Positions 1 through 5,295 of a stretch of 6,474 nucleotides of DNA are shown here, piece after piece. The notes under the pieces were generated by a model. That model was given only the letters and a program-made list of their open reading frames with translations. It searched no databases and was not told the origin of the DNA. Every line of letters begins with the position of its first letter. The first letter of the stretch is position 1. The stretch comes from Gammaproteobacteria bacterium (GTDB lineage Bacteria > Gemmatimonadota > Gemmatimonadetes > Longimicrobiales > Gaopeijiaceae), in contig JAHEKL010000165.1 in the NCBI GenBank assembly GCA_024638345.1, positions 1 through 6,474 on the forward strand. Direction: 5' to 3'. The position numbers and the translations under genes were made by a program.

Positions 1-174
1 GTCGACGGGTCGCCGAAGCCAACTCACCCCGACCAACAGATGGTCCAGTAGACGCTTGCCTCCAAGCTCCAGCAGCCCCTTCGGGCGGTCATGCCCGAGA
101 GACCCGAGGCGCGTCCCGTAGCCCGCCGCCAGCACGATGATGTTGAGTCCGGGCGCGGTACTTTCGGGGGTCAC
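1..174 (-). CDS. Nucleotidyltransferase, N-terminal fragment (cut by left edge)
   Basis: Only the first 58 codons are present; the rest lies beyond the left edge. The translation has the signature of the NTP-transferase fold that joins a nucleoside triphosphate to a sugar-1-phosphate, phosphocholine or similar phosphate. A short lead is followed by the first beta strand NIIVLAAG (residues 11-18), then the nucleotide-binding loop GYGTRL (18-23) and DRPKGLLELGGK (29-40), whose lysine is normally catalytic. The family assignment is firm, but the substrate cannot be read from this fragment. The start is set at GTG 174 because an in-frame TAG lies two codons upstream (181-183); a CTG at 180 is the only other option. 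A weak GGA lies about 9 nt upstream of the GTG. The gene is divergent from the regulator at 261, and no convincing promoter was found for it in the shared gap. Such enzymes usually serve surface polysaccharide, phospholipid head-group or compatible-solute synthesis. Confidence 0.85.
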   Translation of the reverse strand, partial: MTPESTAPGLNIIVLAAGYGTRLGSLGHDRPKGLLELGGKRLLDHLLVGVSWLRRPVD

Positions 175-191
175 CGACAGCTATCCATTTC

Positions 192-221
192 TTGACAAGA
201 TAAGTGATCGGTTGCCATAAT
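192..221 (+). promoter_or_regulatory. Sigma70-like promoter of the regulator gene
   Basis: A perfect TTGACA box (192-197) is followed after 18 bp by CATAAT (216-221), one mismatch from the consensus -10. Transcription would start near 228. That leaves about 33 nt of leader before ATG 261 but only about 12 nt before ATG 240, which favours the later start for the downstream gene. The match is unusually good for such GC-rich DNA. Confidence 0.65.
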
Positions 222-238
222 CGATCGTGATGATCGGT
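205..238. promoter_or_regulatory. Putative operator: GATCG repeats over the promoter
   Basis: GATCG (206-210) and CGATC (222-226) form an inverted repeat with an 11-bp centre that lies across the -10 box. The octamer TGATCGGT also occurs twice in direct orientation (205-212 and 231-238), 26 bp apart. Repeats across the core promoter, next to a winged-helix regulator gene, suggest autorepression; a dimer of that protein would be the natural ligand. The arms are short, so chance cannot be excluded. Confidence 0.4.
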
Positions 239-260
239 AATGTCGACAAGCTCAGGATCG

Positions 261-863
261 ATGGATAAGACGCCTCTCCGAGTCAGCATTACCCGCGACG
301 CCTCGCAGGCTCGCTCGCTGCTCGATCCCCTGCGGCGATCCATTCTCGCGGCGCTCCAAGAGCCCGGCTCCTCCAGCTCCGTGGCCGCTACCATGGGTCT
401 GCCGCGTCAACGGCTGAACTACCATGTAAGAGCCCTCGAAGCAGAGGGACTCCTCAGGCACGTGGAAGACCGCAAGAAGGGTAACTGCCTGGAGCGAGTC
501 GTGCGTACCGAGGCGCAGAGCCATGTCATCGACCCGGGAATACTCGGAAGCGGCTGGTTCGTGCGACGGCGAGGGCCCCAGCGCAGCTTCTCCTTCGGTG
601 CGGACGAGCTCGTAGCCGCATCGTGCCGAACCCTGAATCAGCTGGGCTCGCTCTTGGAAGCAGACCCGCAGGAGATCTCGCGAATCCCCAGCCTCAGCCT
701 GGAGACACACATCCGCTTCAGAAGCCGCGACGCCGAAGTCGCTTTTGCCACAGCGCTTCGCGAGCTGCTCGATTCGCTGATCGAGCAGCACCACGACGAG
801 GACGCGACTGAGGGTCGGACGTTCAGGATCACGATCGGAGGCCACCTCGACCCCGAGGGCTAG
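261..863 (+). CDS. ArsR-like winged helix-turn-helix transcriptional regulator
   Basis: A 200-residue cytoplasmic DNA-binding protein. Residues 19-85 form a winged helix: LLDPLRRSILAAL (20-32) is the typical first helix, VAATMGLPRQRLNYHVRALEAEG (41-63) the helix-turn-helix with recognition helix PRQRLNYHVRALE, and HVEDRKKGNCLERVVR (67-82) the wing. The C-terminal half, including LETHIRFRSRDAE and a closing HHDEDA / FRITIGGH stretch, resembles a recurrent group of ArsR-like regulators that I recall from high-GC bacteria. Their ligand is not known to me. No CxC or other metal-binding motif of classical ArsR/SmtB sensors is visible. The start is placed at ATG 261, with AGGA just upstream and a sensible leader length; ATG 240 would add seven residues but has no ribosome binding site. 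The dehydrogenase gene lies 114 bp downstream and could be a target, but that is inference. The repeats over its own promoter suggest autoregulation. Confidence 0.88.
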   Translation: MDKTPLRVSITRDASQARSLLDPLRRSILAALQEPGSSSSVAATMGLPRQRLNYHVRALEAEGLLRHVEDRKKGNCLERVVRTEAQSHVIDPGILGSGWFVRRRGPQRSFSFGADELVAASCRTLNQLGSLLEADPQEISRIPSLSLETHIRFRSRDAEVAFATALRELLDSLIEQHHDEDATEGRTFRITIGGHLDPEG

Positions 864-908
864 ACCCCGCGGAGTTGCGTAACCGCCCCTTCCCCGCATG
901 TTAGTCCC

Positions 909-941
909 CGAGCTCGGCCTGCCGGCTCGCGACCCCGTTTT
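909..941 (+). terminator. Weak hairpin between regulator and dehydrogenase genes
   Basis: CGAGC (909-913) and CGG (915-917) pair with CCG (922-924) and GCTCG (925-929), giving an 8-bp stem with one bulged T and a CCTG loop. A short run of four T (938-941) follows, but 8 nt after the stem, so this is a poor intrinsic terminator. It could attenuate read-through or simply be an RNA fold. Confidence 0.25.
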
Positions 942-960
942 GCCCACCGACAGATGACCC

Positions 961-969
961 GGAGGAGGA
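961..969 (+). promoter_or_regulatory. Ribosome binding site deciding the dehydrogenase start
   Basis: GGAGGAGGA lies 8 nt before ATG 978 and overlaps the coding sequence that would follow the alternative ATG 954. It therefore marks 978 as the true start. The longer version would add an MTRRRNHE extension that does not fit the beginning of a Rossmann fold in this family. Confidence 0.8.
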
Positions 970-977
970 ACCACGAG

Positions 978-1877
978 ATGAGTGCTTCACAGGAATCAGT
1001 CGGTTTCGTCGGCCTCGGGATCATGGGTCGAGGCATGGTGAAGAACCTCTTGGACGCGGGCTTCTCGGTGTGCGTCTGGAATCGGACGGCCGAGCGAACG
1101 GATCCCTTCGTCGACGCAGGAGCGACCGCCGGCTCCGATCCGTCCGATGTGGCCGCTCAGAGCGACATCGTGATCACCTGCGTCAGCGACACACCGGACG
1201 TAAGGGAGGTGATCCTCGGCGAGGCGGGGGTCATCGAGGGTGTGAAGTCCGGATCCCTGGTGGTCGACATGAGCACGATCAGCCCGCAGGTGACGCGGGA
1301 GATCGCGTCCCGGCTGAGCGAGCGAGGGGTCCACATGCTGGACGCCCCCATCAGCGGAGGTAGCGAGGGTGCGGCGAAGGGAACGCTGAGCATCATGGTG
1401 GGAGGGGACGCCGCCCAGGTGGATCGTGCGATGCCGGCGTTTCAGGCGATGGGGAAGACGATCACGCACGTGGGTCCGATCGGGGCGGGCCAGACGGTGA
1501 AGCTCGTCAATCAGATCGTAGTCGTGGTCAACATGCTCGCAGTCGGTGAGGCGCTGTTGTTCGCGCAGGCGGCCGGCGTCGATCTGCAGAAGACACTGGA
1601 TGCCATCACGGGTGGAGCCGCAGGAAGCTGGATGCTGTCCAACCGCGGGCCACAGGTCGTCGCGCGGGATTGGAGGCCGGGCTTCATGATCGATCTCCAG
1701 CAGAAGGATCTTCGACTAGCGCTGGAGGCGGCGGACGAGATGGGGGTACCGCTCCTCGGGACCAGCACGGTCTTCCACCTCTATCGAACCTTGCAGAGAG
1801 CCGGGCTCGGCGAGGAGGGGAACCATGGGCTGGTGAAGGCCCTGGAGAACCTGGCGGGATTCGAGATCGGGGCTTGA
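978..1877 (+). CDS. NAD(P)-dependent beta-hydroxyacid dehydrogenase (3-hydroxyisobutyrate dehydrogenase / tartronate semialdehyde reductase family)
   Basis: A 299-residue cytoplasmic oxidoreductase, full length for the family (about 290-300). It should interconvert a beta-hydroxyacid and its semialdehyde, for example 3-hydroxyisobutyrate in valine breakdown or D-glycerate/tartronate semialdehyde; the exact substrate cannot be read from sequence. The N-terminal Rossmann domain has GFVGLGIMG (9-17) with the GxGxxG dinucleotide loop. It is followed by VWNRT (33-37), where the arginine after the second strand often indicates a preference for NADP. The substrate-binding signature DAPISGGSEGAAKGTL spans 122-137. 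The catalytic lysine is K175 in GQTVKLVNQ, with N178 beside it. The all-helical C-terminal domain carries GGAAGSW (212-218) and QQKDLRLALEAA (241-252), where K243 and D244 are conserved. All key residues are present. The gene has its own strong ribosome binding site and no close partner. It ends 4 bp from the stop of the convergent peptidase gene. Confidence 0.93.
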   Translation: MSASQESVGFVGLGIMGRGMVKNLLDAGFSVCVWNRTAERTDPFVDAGATAGSDPSDVAAQSDIVITCVSDTPDVREVILGEAGVIEGVKSGSLVVDMSTISPQVTREIASRLSERGVHMLDAPISGGSEGAAKGTLSIMVGGDAAQVDRAMPAFQAMGKTITHVGPIGAGQTVKLVNQIVVVVNMLAVGEALLFAQAAGVDLQKTLDAITGGAAGSWMLSNRGPQVVARDWRPGFMIDLQQKDLRLALEAADEMGVPLLGTSTVFHLYRTLQRAGLGEEGNHGLVKALENLAGFEIGA

Positions 1878-1882
1878 GCCCC
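1869..1882. terminator. Hairpin shared by two convergent gene ends
   Basis: GGGGC (1869-1873), loop TTGA (1874-1877) and GCCCC (1878-1882) form a perfect 5-bp hairpin in the tail-to-tail junction. It contains the TGA stop of the dehydrogenase and the last base of the TAG stop of the peptidase. An 8-bp palindrome, CCCTAGGG (1880-1887), overlaps it. There is no T-run on either side, so intrinsic termination is doubtful; it may act as a transcript 3' end structure for both strands. Confidence 0.3.
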
Positions 1883-3189
1883 TAGGGAGTTCCGCGTTGG
1901 CCAAGCGTGATGGAAACCGTCCGCTCTTCGCCGTCGCGAATGTAGGTCGCCTCCACTTCGGTCCCCGGCTCGATGGTCTGGAGCGCCTCGGTTAGGGCGT
2001 AGAGGTCCTCGATATCCAAGCTACCCAGCCGAATCAGGATGTCCCCGGCTCGGAGACCGGCTTCTTCGGCCGGAGAGCCACCGGAAACCCCGCTGAGACG
2101 CACCCCGAAGTCCACCGGAGCAAAGTCCGGGACCGAGCCCAAGTAGGCACCGTAGCCACCGGTCTGCTCCTCGGGCGGCGTGCCTGCACCGGCCACATGC
2201 ACGATCGGAGCGGAGCGGTCGGCCACGGCGCGCACGATCCCCTCGACGAGCGAGGTGACGCGCTCCAGCCCCTCGAAGTCCAGGGTCTCCCAATGATCGT
2301 CCGGACGATGATACTGCCCGTGCACGTTGGTGAAGAGGTGCAGCACCGGGATGTCGTGGGCATAGAAGGACGTGTGATCGCTCGGTCCGAAGCCGTCCGG
2401 CGAACGGGCGAGTGGAATCCCTTCCCGGGACTCGAGGAGATCCAGGATCTCGTCCCACTCCTCAGCCGTTCCCGTGCCGTTGACGATCACCGGATCGTCC
2501 TCCAAACGTCCGACCATGTCCAGGTTCACCATCGCGACCGTGCGATCCAACGGAGTCGGAGGGTTCTGGACGAAGTGGGCCGAGCCCAGAAGACCGAACT
2601 CCTCTCCCGAGAACGTCACGAACACGACGGTCCGGGCCGGAGGAGCGCCTGCAAGGGAACGCGCTACGGCCAGGAGCGCGCCCACTCCCGAGGCGTTGTC
2701 ATCCGCCCCGTTGTGGATCTCATCGTCGCCATCCTCCGGACGCGCGAGGGATCCAAACACCTCCCCACGCCCCAGATGGTCGTGGTGGGCGCCGAGCACC
2801 ACAGCCTCCGAGCGCAGCTGAGGATCCGTGCCTTCCACCAACCCGATCACGTTGACCCCGGTCCCCCCGGGCGCGTGCGCGTTCACCGCGCTCTGAAGCT
2901 GGATGGGCTGGAAGTAGCTCCCCTCCACCCCCGCGGGACGTAGCCCGATCCGCTGGAACTCCAGCGCGATGTAGCCCGCCGCGCACTGCTCACCCTGGGT
3001 GCCTGACAGCCGACCCTCCAGGGCATCGTCCGCGAGGTAGCGGACGGCGGCGGCCGGATGCTCCAGATCGCCGACCAGCTCGGAGGGCGCGGGGCAGTCG
3101 ATCACCGACTGGGCAGCGGCCGGTTGGGCCCGCGCGAATAGGAAGAGACCAACCCCGACGAAGAGAGGCCCGACGAGTATCCGCGTCAC
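1882..3189 (-). CDS. Secreted M28 family zinc aminopeptidase with C-terminal PDZ domain
   Basis: A 435-residue exported metallopeptidase. An N-terminal signal (residues 1-27: basic start, hydrophobic core, QPAAAQ cleavage region) directs it out of the cytoplasm. The M28 catalytic domain has every expected di-zinc element: H135 and D137 in GAHHDHLG, D163 in GADDNASG, E196 (general base) and E197 in SGEEFGLLGS, D224 in NLDMVGR, and H294 in QYHRPDDH. A SDHTSFY stretch (270-276) precedes the last ligand. Residues about 360-432 form a PDZ domain (SPAEEAGLRAGDILIRLG) that may bind C-termini of proteins or peptides. No protease-associated domain is inserted. Members usually remove N-terminal residues from peptides; the exact specificity is not predictable. 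The start is GTG 3189, whose GTGA overlaps the stop of the upstream propeller gene, with AGGAAGG 9 nt upstream. GTG 3210 is possible but would put charged residues before the signal. It is likely cotranslated with the propeller lipoprotein. Confidence 0.92.
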   Translation of the reverse strand: MTRILVGPLFVGVGLFLFARAQPAAAQSVIDCPAPSELVGDLEHPAAAVRYLADDALEGRLSGTQGEQCAAGYIALEFQRIGLRPAGVEGSYFQPIQLQSAVNAHAPGGTGVNVIGLVEGTDPQLRSEAVVLGAHHDHLGRGEVFGSLARPEDGDDEIHNGADDNASGVGALLAVARSLAGAPPARTVVFVTFSGEEFGLLGSAHFVQNPPTPLDRTVAMVNLDMVGRLEDDPVIVNGTGTAEEWDEILDLLESREGIPLARSPDGFGPSDHTSFYAHDIPVLHLFTNVHGQYHRPDDHWETLDFEGLERVTSLVEGIVRAVADRSAPIVHVAGAGTPPEEQTGGYGAYLGSVPDFAPVDFGVRLSGVSGGSPAEEAGLRAGDILIRLGSLDIEDLYALTEALQTIEPGTEVEATYIRDGEERTVSITLGQRGTP

Positions 3190-4361
3190 TGCGAAGTCCC
3201 TTCCTGCCACTCGGCCAGAAAGACGTTGATCTCTCCGGGTCCGGGCGCGCCCCGGTCCGACGCGAACGCCAGCAGACTGCCGTCTGGGCTGAACATGGGG
3301 AAGCTGTTGAAGAAGCCGTCCGTGGTCACCTGGCGGAGACCCGTTCCGTCCACGTTGATCACGTACAGATGGAACGATCTCCCCGTAGGATCCCCCATGT
3401 TCGAGCTGAAGATGATCTGGTCTCCCCCGGGGTGGAAGAACGGGGCGAAGTTCGAGGACCCGTTCTCCGTGATCTGCCGCTTGTTCGAGCCGTCCGCGTC
3501 CATCACGAAGAGCTCCATCGTCCCACCCCGCACGAGATTCTGGGCCAGGAGTCCCTGGTAATCGGCCAGCTCTTCTTCGGTGCTGGGATGGAACGCACGG
3601 TACACGATGCGGCTCCCGTCCGGAGAGAAGAACGCGCCACCCTCGTAGCCGAGGTCGTCGGTCAGTTGACGAGGATTCGATCCATCCGGATCCATGGTCC
3701 AGATCTCGAGGTCACCGCTCCGCATCGAGGTGAAAACGATCGTGCTCCCGTCCCGCGAGATCGTGGCTTCGGCATCGTAGCCCGGGGCGTTCGTGAGCTG
3801 GGCGACCTCGCCGGTTTCCAGATCACGTGTGAAGACGTCGTACTCGAAGAGTCCCCATACGTATCCTCGACTCCGATCGGGAGCCGGGGGACACTGCTCC
3901 CCCACGTGATGCGTGGAGCTGAAGAGAAGCAGATCGCTTCCCGGGAAGTGATATCCGCAGGTCGTGCGGCCCTCCCCCGTCGAGACAAGCTGAAGGTCGG
4001 AGCCGTCCAGATTCATGGTGTACATCTGGTCGCACTCGCTCACACCGGGCCAGGTGGATTGGAAGATCAGCCGGTCTCCCTCTGCGGAGAAGTAGGCTTC
4101 GGCGTTCGTGCCGCCGTGCGTGAGCTGCGTCAGGCTTGCGAAGCTCCCCTCGTCGGGAAGTGGCATCGCCTCGACGGCTCCGGTCCAGTCCCCCTGGGGC
4201 GTCGGTCCCGTCCACATGGCTGAGCTGACGGCTCCCGTCCCGTCCGCAGTAACCTCCTCGGCGGGCTGAGAGGTCCCGCACGCAGAGACCACCAAGAACG
4301 TTGGGACGATGGCGAGCCTACGCGCCCCTCGTCCAACCCAGAATGCTGTGAATCGGGTCAT
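3186..4361 (-). CDS. Lipoprotein beta-propeller with TolB-like PD40 repeats
   Basis: A 391-residue envelope lipoprotein. Residues 1-28 form a lipoprotein signal with basic residues R11-R15, a hydrophobic core and the lipobox VSAC, so C28 would be lipidated. After a linker to about residue 70, the rest is a series of about six WD40-like PD40 blades. They are recognised by the alternation of F(S/H)P.G..I.F.S and MD.DGSN.RQLT-type strands, for example SRDGSTIVFTS, IWTMDPDGSNPRQLT, FFSPDGSRIVY, LFVMDADGSNKRQIT, LYVINVDGTGLRQVT and MFSPDGSLLAFASD. TolB of the Tol-Pal system has such a propeller, but this protein lacks the TolB N-terminal domain and has no tol genes nearby, so it is not TolB. Propellers of this type commonly bind proteins or peptides. 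The start is ATG 4361, with GGAG 6 nt before it; ATG 4373 is in frame but lacks spacing, and the 458-codon open frame further upstream is non-coding intergenic sequence. It is the first gene of a two-gene operon with the M28 peptidase. Confidence 0.88.
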   Translation of the reverse strand: MTRFTAFWVGRGARRLAIVPTFLVVSACGTSQPAEEVTADGTGAVSSAMWTGPTPQGDWTGAVEAMPLPDEGSFASLTQLTHGGTNAEAYFSAEGDRLIFQSTWPGVSECDQMYTMNLDGSDLQLVSTGEGRTTCGYHFPGSDLLLFSSTHHVGEQCPPAPDRSRGYVWGLFEYDVFTRDLETGEVAQLTNAPGYDAEATISRDGSTIVFTSMRSGDLEIWTMDPDGSNPRQLTDDLGYEGGAFFSPDGSRIVYRAFHPSTEEELADYQGLLAQNLVRGGTMELFVMDADGSNKRQITENGSSNFAPFFHPGGDQIIFSSNMGDPTGRSFHLYVINVDGTGLRQVTTDGFFNSFPMFSPDGSLLAFASDRGAPGPGEINVFLAEWQEGTSQ

Positions 4362-4464
4362 TGGATACTCCATCCACCCGCGCTTGTTGATCGGATCGAG
4401 AGGCGAACTTACCACTGCCTCCACTCCGTTGAAACTCCCGAATCCCGGGGAAGTGCCTTCGGCT

Positions 4465-4478
4465 CCAGGAAATCCTGG
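4465..4478. repeat. Inverted repeat CCAGGA-AA-TCCTGG
   Basis: This dyad has perfect 6-bp arms and a 2-bp centre, about 104 bp upstream of the propeller start and 147 bp upstream of the histidine-rich protein start. Its compact near-perfect symmetry resembles a dimeric repressor site more than a terminator, and no T-run follows. The function is inferred only. Confidence 0.4.
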
Positions 4479-4543
4479 CTTCAGGGGCCGATCGACGCCC
4501 CCGGCTGCGGGGATGTTTCCGACCTGTCGGCAACCTTGCCGCG

Positions 4544-4553
4544 CCGGGCCCGG
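4544..4553. repeat. 10-bp palindrome CCGGGCCCGG
   Basis: A perfect 10-bp palindrome lies about 70 bp before the histidine-rich protein gene and overlaps a second palindrome, GGTACC (4552-4557). Palindromes made only of G and C are common by chance in DNA this GC-rich, so it is recorded as a repeat without an assigned role. Confidence 0.4.
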
Positions 4554-4612
4554 TACCACCACCTTTCACGACGCTCTCACTGCAATTGGGCTTCCCTTGC
4601 ATTTCCCCCATG

Positions 4613-4619
4613 AGGAGGT
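4613..4619 (+). promoter_or_regulatory. Ribosome binding site of the histidine-rich protein gene
   Basis: AGGAGGT is a full match to the anti-Shine-Dalgarno sequence and lies 5 nt before ATG 4625. It rules out the upstream in-frame ATGs at 4586 and 4610, since 4625 also begins a well-formed signal peptide. Confidence 0.85.
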
Positions 4620-4624
4620 GCTGC

Positions 4625-5284
4625 ATGTCTTCGAAGACGCTTGCCATCCGAGTCCTCGCGATCGGAATGGCCGTTGCTCTCTCAACCGATCCGGCCTCGG
4701 CTCTACAGGACAATCCGGCGCACACGCATATCGGTCACGTCGCGACGGGCTTCGCTCGCACGCCCGATGGTGCCGGTCTGCTACCTACCGCGATGGCGGA
4801 AGCCGAGACCGCGATTCAGCACGTCGACCTCGCCTGGAGGGACACGTCCAATCTGGAATGGATGCAGACTCACGCGGCGCACGTCTTGCACGCGGTGGAT
4901 CCGAGCCAGGTGGACGGAGGTCCTGGTCTGGGGTTTGGAGTCATCGCCGCCTCCGAGGGAATCGCGCAGCACATCGAGCTGGCTGCCGGATCCGAGGGTG
5001 CTTCGGACGCGGTCCGGACACACGCGAACCACGTAGCCACTGCCGCTCGGGCCGTCGCTGGACGGGCACGCGAGATCGCCGACCTCGCCGCTCAGGTCGG
5101 CTCCGCTCCGGAATACTCGTCCGCGGAAGGGCTCACGCAACGCATACGCACCCTGTCACGTCAGCTCATCGAAGGGGCGGACTTGAACGGAGACGGTCAG
5201 ATCGGCTGGGGGGACGGAGAGGGTGGCCTGAGTCAGGTCGAACGGCACATGGGCCTGATGATGGGGGCCGAGGGGCTGCAGTAG
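4625..5284 (+). CDS. Exported histidine-rich protein with HxxHV repeats and an EF-hand-like loop
   Basis: A 219-residue exported protein of unknown function. Residues 1-26 form a signal peptide (K4, R9, hydrophobic core, cleavage after ASA). The mature part is alanine-rich and probably helical, with eleven histidines in a regular layout. HxxHV occurs at H35/H38, H83/H86 and H133/H136, and QH at H66 and H116; H33 and H89 flank two of the motifs. The H66-H83-H86 and H116-H133-H136 sets have identical spacing, giving two divergent repeats of 50 residues with a partial copy at the N-terminus. Near the C-terminus, DLNGDGQIGWGD (186-197) matches a 12-residue EF-hand loop with D1, N3, D5 and D12 in calcium-binding positions. 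Periplasmic metal or haem binding is suggested by the histidines but not shown; there is no CxxCH haem motif. It is the first gene of an operon, 11 bp before the lipoprotein gene. I do not recognise a named family. Confidence 0.85.
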   Translation: MSSKTLAIRVLAIGMAVALSTDPASALQDNPAHTHIGHVATGFARTPDGAGLLPTAMAEAETAIQHVDLAWRDTSNLEWMQTHAAHVLHAVDPSQVDGGPGLGFGVIAASEGIAQHIELAAGSEGASDAVRTHANHVATAARAVAGRAREIADLAAQVGSAPEYSSAEGLTQRIRTLSRQLIEGADLNGDGQIGWGDGEGGLSQVERHMGLMMGAEGLQ

Positions 5285-5295
5285 GAGACCTGATC

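Larger units (their letters stand above)
4362..4624. other. Divergent intergenic region rich in short palindromes
   Basis: This 263-bp stretch separates the propeller gene (minus) from the histidine-rich gene (plus) and must hold both promoters. I found no convincing -35/-10 pair for either direction. What stands out is a cluster of short dyads: CCCGGG (4444-4449), CCAGGA-AA-TCCTGG (4465-4478), CCCCG-GCTG-CGGGG (4499-4512), CCGA-CCTG-TCGG near 4519-4530, and the 10-bp palindrome CCGGGCCCGG (4544-4553) running into GGTACC. Open reading frames cross the region but show no start signals of their own. Confidence 0.6.

Noticed and set aside
1..6. The window begins exactly with GTCGAC, a restriction-site palindrome.
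   Set aside because: The open frame of the nucleotidyltransferase runs straight through it, and the same hexamer recurs near 241, so it is most likely coincidence rather than a cloning junction.
252..974. A 240-codon minus-strand open frame across the regulator gene.
   Set aside because: It is antisense to a well-recognised winged-helix gene, has no ribosome binding site or recognisable domain, and has a composition typical of a GC-rich antisense shadow.
2197..2943. A 248-codon plus-strand open frame inside the peptidase gene.
   Set aside because: It lies opposite the fully motif-supported M28 domain; its His/Arg/Val-rich translation mirrors the antisense of that domain and shows no family features.
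3369..4223. A 284-codon plus-strand open frame inside the propeller gene.
   Set aside because: It is antisense to the PD40 repeats, has no ribosome binding site, and its repetitive look comes from the repeats on the other strand.
3186..4361. The propeller gene as tolB of a Tol-Pal system.
   Set aside because: It is a lipoprotein without the TolB N-terminal domain, and no tolQ, tolR, tolA or pal gene is present nearby; only the generic PD40 propeller is shared.
4362..4562. An N-terminal extension of the propeller protein starting at 4562.
   Set aside because: The lipoprotein signal must be N-terminal, and GGAG 6 nt before ATG 4361 marks the start; the extension has a Pro/Gly-rich non-coding look.
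4309..5295. A long in-frame open extension upstream of the lipoprotein gene (together 692 codons).
   Set aside because: It overlaps the start of the propeller gene and all of the histidine-rich gene in another frame, has an Arg/Gly-rich composition typical of GC-rich shadow frames, and the lipoprotein has its own ribosome binding site and signal sequence at 5296.
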